Assembly: GCF_037975245.1 (NCBI RefSeq)
Contig: NC_092565.1
Span: forward strand, 13,609,499 to 13,673,498
Reading direction: 5' to 3'
Length of the DNA: 64,000 nt
Source: Apostichopus japonicus
Taxonomy: Eukaryota > Echinodermata > Holothuroidea > Aspidochirotida > Stichopodidae
The notes beneath the pieces are model-generated. The model worked only from the letters and a program-made list of their open reading frames with translations. It was not told the origin of the DNA and ran no database searches. Below, piece by piece: positions 21,049 through 32,652 of the stretch (within the stretch, counting starts at the first letter, position 1; the number at the start of each line of letters is the position of its first letter). Position numbers and translations under genes: made by a program.

Positions 21049-21616
21049 CGATAGTTACAGGGATCGACATTTTAACCAGTCATAAGTAAGTTTCACTCTC
21101 TAAACATGTTTTAGTTGAAGCAAGGTTTTGTCAGCTGGGAACATATTATCTATGTTTTATTCTTTTGTAAAAGAATTCAAAAATAAGAAACTGACTGGGA
21201 AAAGTAAATGCAATGTACTTTATTGAGAAAAGTTATTGGATAATCCCAAACTGAATGTTTACTTACCATAAATGTAACTGGTTGAAAGGTAACGATGTGT
21301 CTTTTTAACGACATTTTAAACTATCTCAAGTTGTAAAGGATTGGGATGGTAAAATAGAAGTCTATTTGGGGTGGGGGTGAGTGGAGGAGGGGTGGGCAGC
21401 TAAAATAGGCTGCTTATAACGATATGATTTTAAATTTACACTCTAAACAGTTGACTGTTCTGAAAACTGCACAGTGCATTTTAAAGTAGACCACTATCTA
21501 TTTCTTGCTGTAAAGCAGAACTGTTTGTGACTTTTGGTTGAGTTTGTTTTGATCTCATATCCCTTCATGTAATGAATAGGGAGATGAGATATTGTACTTC
21601 ACCCCACATAAAAAAT

Positions 21617-21660
21617 GTGAGTGAGTGTGTGTGTGTGTGTGTGTCTGTGTGTGTGAGTGA
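21617..21660. repeat. (GT)n microsatellite
   Basis: About 40 bp of GT with GAGT interruptions. Confidence 0.95.
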
Positions 21661-22200
21661 GCAAAATTAAATATGTCGCAAACTCCTGCTAGACCCAAAT
21701 TCATGTCAAGTTCAAGCTTGGTGAGTGGGTGCCTGACCATGTAAATTCATGCCTGCGTGATTGATGGCGTCAAGGAGGTCGAAGGTCAAGAAATCTAAAA
21801 CTTGGTTTTTAGCCATTTTCTGCATGCCAACTTGTTGGACAAAGGCATTAAACCACATTATATGTAGAGAATGAAGAGACAAAGTTTAAAACAAGACAGA
21901 TTTAGCTGTTTAGGCTTGAAGTTAACGGGTCAATTGGTCTAAATTGTGCACAAGAGTGTGTCGTGAACTTCTCCTAGACTGTAAGTCTGATCAGGTTCAA
22001 ACTTGGTGGGAAGGTGCTTGACCATGTACTGTAAACTTGATCTTGGGTGATTGTCTAAATGTCATAGGTGAAAGGTCAAATACCCAGAAAGTGTAGCCAT
22101 TTTCTGCTTGTCAGTATGTTGGAAAAAGTCATTAAACCACAAAATATGTAGACTACTATAATGGGACAAATTTTAATTTAGAACTTATGCAATTGTTAAG
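21660..22200. repeat. Tandem duplication, about 286-bp unit
   Basis: The block from TGTCGCAAACTCCTGCTAGAC (21,673) to the AAACCACATTATATGTAGA area (21,850) recurs at 21,959-22,150, with the shared words GTTCAA-CTTGGTGG, GCTTGACCATGTA, TAGCCATTTTCTGC and CATTAAACCACA. Divergence is about one fifth of sites, so it is an old duplication. Confidence 0.75.
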
Positions 22201-22945
22201 GGTCAAGGTCAAAGTTCATTGTAGATCCATTCCATCAAAAAAGAGATGAGTACCATAGATTGCCATCTTGTCTTATGTTTAAATCACAATAGATGCTAAG
22301 ATCCCATAACAAGGGAGTTTATTAGGCAAGTTTCAGGAAAGATATGATTGATAAAGATGGCTACCTTCAAGGTATGCAAGGAATTAAGATGACTAATGAA
22401 GCAATCCATGACAGAATGGAGGTGAGATGACAAAACTATTAATTAATGGATCATTCAACTGTCAATTTGAGTATAGTAATTAGTTTAATGTAAGTTTAAT
22501 TGCTTTGTTCAAGGGCTGTCCTAACATGTTAGTGTTTAATATCATTAGATGTAAGGTTAAATTGCGACTAACATGCAACATCATGTAACATGTTGAAAAT
22601 TTCAAGTTTCATTGCTTACACTACATTTCGTGTTTAATAGAATGCTGAGTGAAGATACCCACTGCTGTAGGGGATGAAAAATTTGGTGTTTAATCCACAA
22701 GCTCCAGCTCATTCATTGGGGCTCAAATTTCAACTCCTACCCAGATCCCATCAAAGAGAGTAAGTGACGTCTGCTCCTGTAACGCGACAAAAGCATACAA
22801 GACGGTGGTACAGTATGAACAGACCTTATGGGGAAAAAGTTAACACGTCATTTAATGAAAGTGAAAATATTCCCCATCTTGGTGGGGTGGAATTCACTTC
22901 CCCTGTGGGTTAATTGTATAACAAAGGAGAAATCTGTTAGCAACG
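22200..22945. other. No feature recognised
   Basis: AT-rich sequence without an extended frame, tandem repeat or transposon end that I can identify. Confidence 0.4.
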
Positions 22946-23057
22946 ATGATTATTAATGAATCTTTGCGTGATTGATTACTAATCCATCTTTGCGTGATTG
23001 ATTATTAATCCATATTTGCATGATTGATTATTAATCCATCTTTGCGTGATTGATTAT
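22946..23057. repeat. 26-bp tandem repeat
   Basis: Four copies of a 26-bp unit with the core GATTGATTATTAATCCATC. A fifth, separated copy lies at 23,416-23,443. The intervening DNA (23,058-23,411) looks inserted. Confidence 0.85.
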
Positions 23058-23411
23058 TATACAAATATTGAATGGTTATGAGTGCAATAGTGCAAATATT
23101 TCATGAGTTGAAATATGGAATATTGAATGGAACAAATTACATCTTTCAACGAATGAAATATTTGCACTATTGCACGAATGGAAACCATTCATTATTTGTT
23201 TTATACAACATATTATATTAAGATGGATGCAATCATGCAACAGATTGTTTTGAACAGACAGGTTTCTCTGCTCTCTTTACCATTGAAAAAAGTGCTACCA
23301 AAAAAGTATAACTCATGGTTCTATTTCATAGAGTGGAATAGAGTGGATTTTGCATGCAATCAACAAGCAATTGACCAATCAAATGACCAGACTACAATTA
23401 GATGTTGTATA
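23058..23411. mobile_element. Inverted-repeat element(s) inserted in the 26-bp array
   Basis: Two back-to-back inverted repeats split the 26-bp array. The first (about 23,060-23,200) has arms of about 45 bp that include AGTGCAATAGTGCAAATATTTCAT on the left, complemented on the right. The second (23,203-23,411) has 10-bp arms TATACAACAT and ATGTTGTATA. Overall ends are TACAA and TTGTA, each flanked by TA, which suits a TA-targeting MITE. The ORF at 23,178-23,423 inside is probably chance. Confidence 0.55.
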
Positions 23412-23454
23412 ATATTTGCATGATTGATTATTAATCCATCTTCTTTCTGCTTAG

Positions 23455-23616
23455 ACGTTGAACGACAGCGTAGTAAAATCAGAGGATTCCGTGAAGAGAC
23501 TGGTAGCAGAGATCAGGATGCTAGGTCAAAGGGTCTTTCAATCTCATAAAGCCGTACAGAAGGAGGAAGAGCCAAGTGCATTTTCAAGTTTCTTCCATTT
23601 GGGTTTGGTACGTTGA
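23455..23616 (+). CDS. Candidate terminal exon, coiled-coil-like
   Basis: A strong acceptor (CTTCTTTCTGCTTAG) ends at 23,454. The phase-0 frame is open for 53 codons to TGA: TLNDSVVKSEDSVKRLVAE, then IRMLGQRVFQSHK, then AVQKEEEPSAFSSFF. The first 40 residues have the heptad-like spacing of a coiled coil. Another frame is open for 30 codons, so the frame is not certain. It is in phase with exon B (16,822) and could be the end of the same gene. No family is recognised. Confidence 0.3.
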   Translation, partial: TLNDSVVKSEDSVKRLVAEIRMLGQRVFQSHKAVQKEEEPSAFSSFFHLGLVR

Positions 23617-23924
23617 GAGTACAAGATGGATATGATGCTCGCATTGTATAAATTATTGGTAGCAGTATGCTGGAGACAATGGGTTGTAGGACTATTGTTT
23701 GCAAGCCGGTCACAGATATGGTCATGTGCGAAGAAAGTTGGAATGAATTTCAAAACTAACCAATGAGTCTGTCTTGAGTACAAAGATTTACTTCGCTGCT
23801 AAATAAACCCGAGCGCGTTTAGCAGGAGTGTCAAGTATAAATCAGTGACGTTAAAATTTGGTCAAAATGTTCTATTTATGGTTGTTCGCAAGCGAAGATG
23901 TTACCTAACTCATATGGAATTGAT

Positions 23925-24410
23925 ACCAAGTTTTGGTATTGAATGAGTGCAGTTGTTAATTTTTTTGTCCCTGCCATCCCCACCCCACCCCCTGAAAAAA
24001 GTATCCCTGTGATGAAATATCACTTATTAATATTCAGTCTTACCCAAGGCGATGGAGTACAACAGAGTTGAGGAGAATGGAATTTTCGGAACGTTAAAGA
24101 ATACATCAAGTTTATTTCCTTCGTCCTCAGATGTAGTGTAAAGTTTTTTTTTTGGTGAATATTGTAAGGATAACAAGCTCGAGTTCCTTTTTTCCTAGAA
24201 CTGAATAAGTATTCAAGCAAAGCAAATTGCTTTTTTTTTTGGTATTGAATGAGTGCAGTTGTTAAATTTTTTGTCCCCGCCATCCCCACCCCCGGAAAGA
24301 AGTATCCCTTACCATGATGGAATAACACTTAGTAATATTCAGTCTTACGGAAGGCGATGAAGTACAACAGAGTTGAGGAGAGTGGAATTTTCCGAATGTT
24401 AAGGTGTCAC
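23925..24410. repeat. Tandem duplication with an interspersed 137-bp repeat
   Basis: A block at 23,935-24,092 (GTATTGAATGAGTGCAGTTG ... CAACAGAGTTGAGGAGA) is repeated at 24,240-24,400. Between them, 24,095-24,232 (AAAGAATACATCAAGTTTATT ... GCAAATTGC) recurs at 30,410-30,550. The 137-bp element ends in homopolymer T and looks like a short interspersed repeat. Its boundaries are not defined by a clear target duplication. Confidence 0.65.
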
Positions 24411-24669
24411 TGTTCCCCTGACCAACACGGGAATAGTACTAACTTTGTTAATTAAGGCGAGGATAACAGCTAGGTACTTGACTCCATAAAGAACTCGGAC
24501 ATGTGGGTGTATAGAACAGAAAAATATAGTGATACAATTACCGACTGAAACACCCGTTCATATAGAACTCGGACATGTGGCTGCATGTATAGAACAGAAA
24601 AATATAGTGATACAATTACTGACTGAAACACCTGTTCATAAAGAACTCGGACAAGTGGGTGTATAGAAC

Positions 24670-25122
24670 TGGCATGAGACTCTTCCGCGGAAACGCGGAT
24701 TTCCGATTTTTTTTTCTTTTCATTTTCGCGTTTTTTTCTCGTAATTCGCGTTTTTTTATTTTTTATTTTTTTTTTATTTATTTAATTTTTTTTTTTTTTT
24801 TTTGCCGAACATGCTGGACTGTGAAGGGATGGAACACCGAATTTGACCAGTGGTGGAATCAAGTAGCACAGAGCAAGCAAAAAAGCCTTTTTTTGGTTCA
24901 AAAAAGCTAATGGATAAATTATACAAGCAGAAATTCCACACTTTTTTGGCGAGTTACGTGATGTGATAGATTCCATCTAGAGTTCACCATTTTGCATCTA
25001 AGCCCTCCTTACCTGGCAAAAATTTTCTCAAGGGTAGGGGACCACCCCCTCCCCTTAAACCCCTCCCCCAGACTGCGATCGATGAATTTCAGATTTTTTT
25101 TTCCCGGCTCAGTCTCATTCCT
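24670..25122. mobile_element. 453-bp hAT-like MITE inside the minisatellite
   Basis: Inserted within a 74-bp unit: the flanks are TATAGAAC (24,662-24,669) and GATAGAAC (25,123-25,130), an 8-bp target duplication with one mismatch. Terminal inverted repeats are TGGCATGAGACT and its complement with two changes. The body holds long T-runs and C-rich patches and has no coding capacity. The uninterrupted unit is known from dozens of neighbouring copies, so the boundaries are firm. Confidence 0.8.
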
Positions 25123-27551
25123 GATAGAACAGAAAAATATAGTGATACAATTACTGACTGAAACGCCCGTTCATATAGAACTCGGACATGTGGGTGTATA
25201 GAACAGAAAAATATAGTGATACAATTACTGACTGAAACACCCGTTCATATAGAACTTGGACATGTGGCTGTATAGAACAGAAAAATATAGTAATACAATT
25301 ATTGACTGAAACACCCGCTCATATAGAACTCGAACATGTGGGTGTATAGAACAGAAAAATATAGTGATACAATTACTGACTGAAACGCCCGTTCATATAG
25401 AACTCGGACATGTGGGTGTATAGAACAGAAAAATATAGTGATACAATTACTGACTGAAACGCCCGTTCATATAGAACTCGGACAAGTGGGTGTATATAGA
25501 ACAGAAAAATATAGTGATATAATTACTGACTGAAACACCCGTTCATATAGAACTTGGACATGTGAGTGTATAGAACAGAAAAATATAGTAATACAATTAT
25601 TGACTGAAACACCCGCTCATATAGAACTCGAACATGTGGGTGTATAGGACAGAAAAATATAGTGATACAATTACTGACTGAAACGCCCGTTCATATAGAA
25701 CTCGGACATGTGGGTGTATAGAACAGAAAAATATAGTGATACAATTACTGACTGAAACACCCGTTCATATAGAACTCGGACATGTGGGTGTATATAGAAC
25801 AGAAAAATATAGTGATATAATTACTGACTGAAACACCCGCTCATATAGAACTCGAACATGTGGGTGTATAGAACAGAAAAATATAGTGATACAATTACTG
25901 ACTGAAACACCCGTTCATATAGAACTCGGACATGTGGGTGTATAGAACAGAAAAATATAGTGATACAATTATTGACTGAAACACCCGTTCATAAAGAACT
26001 CTGACAAGTGGGTGTATAGAACAGAAAAATATAGTGATACAATTACCAACTGAAACACCCGCTCATATAGAACTCGAACATGTGGGTGTATAGAACAGAA
26101 AAATATAGTGATACAATTACTGACTGAAACGCCCGTTCATATAGAACTCGGACATGTGGGTGTATAGAACAGAAAAATATAGTGATACAATTACTGACTG
26201 AAACACCCGTTCATATAGAACTCGGACATGTGGGTGTATATAGAACAGAAAAATATAGTGATATAATTACTGACTGAAACACCCGTTCATATAGAACTTG
26301 GACATGTGGGTGTATAGAACAGAAAAATATAGTAATACAATTATTGACTGAAACACCCGCTCATATAGAACTCGAACATGTGGGTGTATAGAACAGAAAA
26401 ATATAGTGATACAATTACCAACTGAAACGCCCGTTCATATAGAACTCGGACATGTGGGTGTATAGAACAGAAAAATATAGTGATACAATTACTGACTGAA
26501 ACACCCGTTCATATAGAACTCGGACATGTGGGTGTATATAGAACAGAAAAATATAGTGATATAATTACTGACTGAAACGCCCGTTCATATAGAACTTGGA
26601 CATGTGGGTGTATAGAACAGAAAAATATAGTGATACAATTACCGACTGAAACACCCGTTCATATAGAACTCGGACATGTGGGTGTATATAGAACAGAAAA
26701 ATATAGTGATATAATTACTGACTGAATCACCCGTTCATATAGAACTTGGACATGTGGGTGTATAGAACAGAAAAATATAGTGATACAATTACTGACTGAA
26801 ACACTCGTTCATATAGAACTCGGACATGTGGGTGTATAGAACAGAAAAATATAGTGTTACAATTATTGACTGAAACACCCGCTCATATAGAACTCGAACA
26901 TGTGGGTGTATAGAACAGAAAAATATAGTGATACAATTACCAACTGAAACGCCCGTTCATATAGAACTCGGACATGTGGGTGTATAGAACAGAAAAATAT
27001 AGTGATACAATTACTGACTGAAACACCCGTTCATATAGAACTCGGACATGTGGGTGTATATAGAACAGAAAAATATAGTGATATAATTACTGACTGAAAC
27101 GCCCGTTCATATAGAACTTGGACATGTGGGTGTATAGAACAGAAAAATATAGTGATACAATTACCGACTGAAACACCCGTTCATATAGAACTCGGACATG
27201 TGGGTGTATATAGAACAGAAAAATATAGTGATATAATTACTGACTGAATCACCCGTTCATATAGAACTTGGACATGTGGGTGTATAGAACAGAAAAATAT
27301 AGTGATACAATTACTGACTGAAACACTCGTTCATATAGAACTCGGACATGTGGGTGTATAGAACAGAAAAATATAGTGTTACAATTATTGACTGAAACAC
27401 CCGTTCATAAAGAACTCTGACAAGTGGGTGTATAGAACAGAAAAATATAGTGATACAATTACCAACTGAAGCACCCGTTCATGATAAAGAACTCGGACAA
27501 GTGGGTGTATAGAACAGAAAAATATAGTGATACAATTATCGACTGAAACAC

Positions 27552-27688
27552 CCCTTCACGTTAATCACACCCTTCACATAAATCACAAATTAGGGAATGA
27601 TTGAATTATAACATTAGGAAATTCTAGAAATTAAGAAACTTGATCTCTTTTCACGTCTTCTGATACTTAAAGTTCAAATGACAATTGG
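27552..27688. repeat. 140-bp block, copy 1 of 3
   Basis: A non-minisatellite block (CCCTTCACGTTAATCACACC ... AAATGACAATTG) follows a run of 74-bp units. It recurs at 28,648-28,786 and 29,073-29,208, each time after minisatellite units. This gives a higher-order pattern of units plus block. Confidence 0.85.
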
Positions 27689-28437
27689 AACACATTGGAA
27701 CACAGTGTGAACACATTACAACTGTCTGTAAAAAAGTTGCAAAAAGCACTGTTGTTTTAGCTAAGCTTAAGCATTATCTGCCACAACACATGTTAAAGAT
27801 TCTCTATCAGACATTAGTCCTGCCACATATTACGTATTGTTGTAACATATGATCTGGTACTAGATATACAAATCTGAATCCCATTTATATTACGCAGAAG
27901 AGAGCAGTCCGCCATATAACACATGCCAAACCACGGGACCACACAAATCCTCTTTTTAAGCGTTCTAGGTTGTTAAAAACTGATGACATTATTAGGGTTA
28001 ATCTTGCAACATTTGCTTATAAGGCATGGAATGGACTGTTACCAAATGCTTTTAATGACTACTTAATAAGTAACAATGATATTCATCATTACAATACCAG
28101 ATTTTCAGGCAATGCACATTATAACAGATACAATTCTACAATGGGGATGTTATCACTAAGGGCACGTACAATCAAAACATGGAATTCTCTATCAGACGCT
28201 ATTACAAATAAACCCTCTGCAAAATCATTCAGAAGAAACTCAATTCAATAAATAATTGCATCTTATTAATCGAATATGTTCATATTTTCTTATACATTTT
28301 CATTTCTTTTTCCTTTTCTTTACAGGGAGTCCTCTACTTTGTTAAGCCATCTGAAGGTTTTTTTAGAGGACTTCCTATCACATTGTATATATTCACGTGA
28401 TGAAACAAAATAAATCAATCAAAATCAATCAATCAAT
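27689..28437 (+). mobile_element. 5'-truncated CR1/jockey-like non-LTR element
   Basis: Interrupts the array precisely after GACAATTG; the uninterrupted join is seen at 28,780 (GACAATTGAACTCAGACATG). The element ends in a (TCAA)n-type tail at 28,408-28,437. Its frame encodes the end of a reverse transcriptase (27,700-28,251). A 3' UTR follows with a stem-loop near 28,328-28,373. The same 3' UTR is found at 43,903-44,077. Confidence 0.85.
27705..28251 (+). pseudogene. Non-LTR reverse transcriptase, C-terminal end
   Basis: The frame begins EHITTVCKKVAKSTVVLAKL, then KHYLPQHMLKILYQTLVLPH and ITYCCNI. An in-frame TGA replaces the expected Trp of YC-x(2)-VW. It continues TQKRAVRHITHA, NPLFKRSRLLKTDDI and NLATFAYKAWNGLLP, and ends TIKTWNSLSDAITNKPSA. 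This is the thumb and post-palm region shared by CR1, L2 and jockey-type elements. The catalytic palm and endonuclease are absent through 5' truncation, the usual outcome of target-primed reverse transcription. The premature stop makes it non-coding. Confidence 0.85.
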
Positions 28438-28647
28438 TGAACTCGGACATGTGGGTGTATAGAACAGAAAAATATAGTGATACAATTACTGACTGAAACA
28501 CCCGTTCATAAAGAACTCTGACAAGTGGGTGTATAGAACAGAAAAATATAGTGATAAAATTACCAACTGAAACACCCGCTCATATAGAACTCGAACATGT
28601 GGGTGTATAGAACAGAAAAATATAGTGATACAATTACCGACCGAAAC

Positions 28648-28786
28648 ACCCCTTCACGTTAATCACACCCTTCACATAAATCACAAATTAGGGAATGATT
28701 GAATTATAACATTAGGAAATTCTAGAAATTAAGAAACTTGGATCTCTTTTCACGTCTTCTGATACTTAAAGTTTAAATGACAATTG
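28648..28786. repeat. 140-bp block, copy 2 of 3
   Basis: Near-identical to 27,552-27,688. It gives the empty-site reference for the CR1-like insertion because here the block runs directly into a 74-bp unit. Confidence 0.85.
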
Positions 28787-29072
28787 AACTCAGACATGTG
28801 GGTGTATAGAACAGAAAAATATAGTGATACAATTACTGACTGAAACACCTGTTCATATAGAACTCGGACATGTGGGTGTATAGAACAGAAAAATATAGTG
28901 ATACAATTACTGACTGAAACACCCGTTCATATAGAACTCGGACAAGTGGGTGTATAGAACAGAAAAATATAGTGATACAATTACCAACTGAAACACCCGT
29001 TCATAAAGAACTCGGACAAGTGGGTGTATAGAACAGAAAAACATAGTGATACAATTACCGACTGAAACACCC

Positions 29073-29208
29073 CTTCACGTAAATCACACCCTTCACATAA
29101 ATCACAAATTAGGGAATGATTGAATTATAACATTAGGAAATTCTAGAAATTAAGAAACTTGATCTCTTTTCACGTCTACTGATACTTAAAGTTCAAATGA
29201 CAATTTCA
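29073..29208. repeat. 140-bp block, copy 3 of 3
   Basis: Last copy of the block. The minisatellite ends here. Confidence 0.85.
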
Positions 29209-30409
29209 ATCCAAAAGTTAGGTGCGCTTCAGGTCGCTGTCACTGTTTCACCAACTCCCATCTTTTGGGCCACTTTCTCTTTAGGCCAGCGCCCCTTGTC
29301 TCTCTTGCTCCGCTGATGATGGTCGAAAACTGCAGGGTACAAACTACGTTAACTAGTATTTTGTCTATACATGCTCTGGAATTATCCCGAGGGAATTTGT
29401 AATACGAACCCTAACCACAGTGAAACTTCCTGCAGATGTGAATTTCCCTTTGGGATATTGAAAATGCATAACACATAATTACATAAATAATAACATAAAC
29501 CCACCACCAAGTCATAAATAATCACAAGGCTCCCAATTCTATAATGCCCCCACTAACTGCTCCAATACAACACTTACTATATACATACTATCTCTACCCC
29601 TAGGGCAGCTTCAATGGCCAGGATGATTCTTGAACATAATCTCTGTGTCTAAAATATCATGCCATACCCCAAGATACAATTCTCCTCTCTAAAGTGATCC
29701 CTGATTGCATTATCTTGTAACACATATTACTAAGTATTATTGACATATCCCCAAGGCTAGAGCCAAAGTTGCCTAGGTCAGGATACAAACCCCCACAATA
29801 ACAGGGACTCTTCAATAAGCAATGAATAGAATAAACACATTCTAATACCTTGAAACATCAGTCCCCACATGTTCTTAACAAGGATAAATAATGTGACTTA
29901 CTTCACCGGGCTTCGACTTGCTCCCGGTCTCCAGGCACAGACTGGCACGGCCACCATACATCCACACAGAACCGGTTACTGGTCAAATTAACTCAGGTGG
30001 TGACAATAAATAATATATGGTTTTTGGGGTATAAAATGTTGGCCTCGCAGGCTAAGCTTCAAGCATCTCAACATCAAGCCTGAATACAACTTAGTGCCCT
30101 CACAGGGTCCTACCACAACAGCAAAAATAACCAACACACCACACCCACAGAGGACACAGCCAGTCTTGTACAACTGTACCTTTCAAACCCTGGGAGTCAA
30201 GTGAGGAATATTCTCCAACTCTGAAATGAATGCATACCATGTACTGCTCAAAACAATACATAACACAAAACAAGACACAAACAAGACAAATATGCAGGAC
30301 ACAAAGGGATAAAGCTACTACCTTCAAGTCAGGTTCAATCTAGCTTTTGCCATTCAGAGTCACTCAAGGATACATAAGGCAATACAATAGGGACTATTAT
30401 CTGCTGTGA
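29209..30409. other. No feature recognised
   Basis: Low-copy sequence rich in A and C. Minus-strand ORFs at 29,988-30,327 are Cys-rich, but overlap in two frames and show no domain. Confidence 0.4.
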
Positions 30410-30550
30410 CATAAAGAATACATCAAGTTTATTTCCTTCCTCCTCAGATTTAGTGTAAAGTATTTTCTTTTGGTGAATATTGTAAGGATAACAAGCTCGT
30501 TCCTTTTTTCCTAGCACTGAATACGTATTCACGCAAAGCAAATTGCTCTT
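30410..30550. repeat. Second copy of the 137-bp interspersed repeat
   Basis: Matches 24,095-24,232 with about ten percent differences, including GTGAATATTGTAAGGATAAC and AGCAAATTGC. Confidence 0.75.
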
Positions 30551-32574
30551 TTTACCCATCATCAAAGTAGCTGTGCAGTTACTAGTGTATTGGAAACAAT
30601 ATTATACCTGCCATTAGTTTTGCCATATATGCAACTGTGCATTATTTTTTTTTTTTTGGGGGGGGGGGGGTTTCCCTTAAATTGCATGTGCATTGTGTCA
30701 CGTTTGTTTTGACAAATATGGCTTAATTGTTCTGTGTAGTGATAATCTGTTCCTATAATCCCAGAGATATTAATATAAATGTATTTACAGGAAATCTTGA
30801 AAAGGGTGTAACAAAATTAACGCCAGGTCAGGTCAGATCTTTCTGGAAACCCTACACGTAATGAGACTAAGAGAAAATTGGTCTGGGAGGATGGGAGAGG
30901 GGGGGGGAGGCAGGTCTTAGTGGAATATTTAGGAACTTTGAAGTTTTTGTGTGTTGTTCTCCATCTCAATTAAAGACCTGTTATTTATGTGTAAATTAAC
31001 ACCTAGTTACTTAGTATTTTGCTGTTTTGGATGCAGCCAGGGGTGGGACATATTCCCTATATCTTAGATTTTGTCTGTAACCCCACCAAAACACACATCC
31101 AGTACCCCTAAACCCACTCCGAACTCTGTTGCTCCATTTACCCGAGCGAATGTGGCTATGAAATTGACTGACTTGCTACACAAGTGCAAAGATATTGGGC
31201 TTTTTTTTTTTCCATTAACAGAAACTCTAGTGTTATCATCAATATAATGATAAATAAAATGGAGAAACTTTCAGCACATGTATTCAAAATAGTAAACACT
31301 TACTTATTGCCTCCACTCCAGCCTCCAGTTTAATATTCTGGCTTTGCTTTCTGATTATGTGCAGGTTTGAGATGTAGTACATTTCTCCATCCGTGTTATT
31401 GTCAGATAATGAAATGAGAATAAGAATTAATAAAATTGTAAAAGAAATGTTTCCTTCCTCCACAGCATGACTTCATATCCGTCACTTCTTCAGTATCTAC
31501 CTAAATGACAAGTGTAGGCTGAATTTAGGCACAATAATGTTGAAGTCCACCAGAACAAGGTTAATTTGAGATTTTACACTCACACACTGCTAATCCAGTT
31601 CCAAGCTATTCACCTTTAAAATATGCTAAACCTCCGGTATGTTCCTATAAAGGCTAACAACTTGATGATGTTATCAGCTCTTCTAGAACGGGCTTTAATG
31701 TTAATGTTAAGTTTTGTTAACCCATTGCTTTACATAAATTCTCAGTCAACCAAAGCATGTTCCTAGTAACTTGATATTAAAACAACAACACCCTTGCACC
31801 CATTGAATGAAAATTAAATATCATCTATTCAAAAGTTGACAAATTTGTACTACCACTGTAAAGATGCATTTGAGACAGGTAAATCTCTTTTTGTGGTTTT
31901 GTGTTGGATCTGAGGAACTGAGCTAAATGGTTAAAGTATTAGACTAAATAGTCTTGTCACTCTAAACCGATGAACCTCAGCAAATTAATGGGTCGTTCCC
32001 TTAAAAATTAAAAGTGGCATAAAAAATCCAGCCATGGCCTTATAGCGCTGTTTTTCAACTGTTCACAACAAATTAACTGAAGTTTGTTAAACTTTGTTTC
32101 TAAAGTCATCTTTTTTATGAATTTTTCCTTCATGTCTGTCAATTGTAATATAGGTTGTAAATCTATTGCAATCAAAACATTTTTGTTAACATTTTTTTTC
32201 CATTTTATAATAATATTCTGTAACTGCTGTAGTTGATACAACAATACTAGACATTTTACTAGTAGATGGGTTATTAATGAAAACAAAAATAATTGACATT
32301 TCTGACATAACATAAGTTAGGGAAATCATTAAATGTTCTTAGATATCTGTCTGTGGCTCTGACCCCCTCCCACCAAGAAAGTGTTAATACCCCACCCCCT
32401 CCCACCACCCAAAGCAATCCGTTTTCGCCCTTAAAATTATTGGCTATTGTTGACTCATTTCAGTCTTCAAATGTAACATGCATGATCTACACTTTATGCA
32501 GAGTACAGTACTTTCGTCTAAATGGCTTGTGTATTCCTATCTAGTAATTTTCTTTCATACTCTTTTATGGACAG
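30551..32574. other. Mostly featureless sequence
   Basis: Contains a T-run abutting a G-run (30,644-30,670), a second G-run at 30,900 and AT-rich stretches. No gene or element is recognised. The minus-strand ORF at 32,008-32,313 is in low-complexity AT-rich DNA and is not convincing. Confidence 0.4.
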
Positions 32575-32652
32575 AACCACCTACAGTATGGTGTCCACCA
32601 TGGAACAGCTCCCCAAGAGACCTCCAGAAGACTTAAATTTGGAAGAGACTTG
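32575..32652 (+). CDS. Candidate exon, 26 codons
   Basis: An acceptor (CATACTCTTTTATGGACAG) ends at 32,574 and a donor (TTG then GTAAGA) starts at 32,653. The 78 nt are open in phase 0: NHLQYGVHHGTAPQETS, then RRLKFGRDL. Both splice sites are good, but the exon is short and no family is recognised. Confidence 0.3.

Larger units (their letters stand above)
24470..29065. repeat. 74-bp minisatellite, interrupted
   Basis: About 42 copies of a 74-bp unit containing GAACTCGGACATGTGGGTG, ACAGAAAAATATAGTGATAC and CTGAAACACCCGTTCAT. Some units have an extra TA (TGTATATAGAAC, 76 bp). Recurrent paired variants (GGACATG/GAACATG, ACACCC/ACGCCC, TTACTGAC/TTACCAAC) repeat in blocks, for example about 26,400-26,870 against 26,930-27,390, so blocks of six to seven units have been duplicated. 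Interruptions are a 453-bp MITE, a CR1-like element and a 140-bp block. No protein frame runs through it. Confidence 0.95.

Noticed and set aside
24470-29065. CRISPR array
   Set aside because: The 74-bp repeats are contiguous with no unique spacers, in a eukaryotic context without cas genes. The same applies to the 165-bp array.
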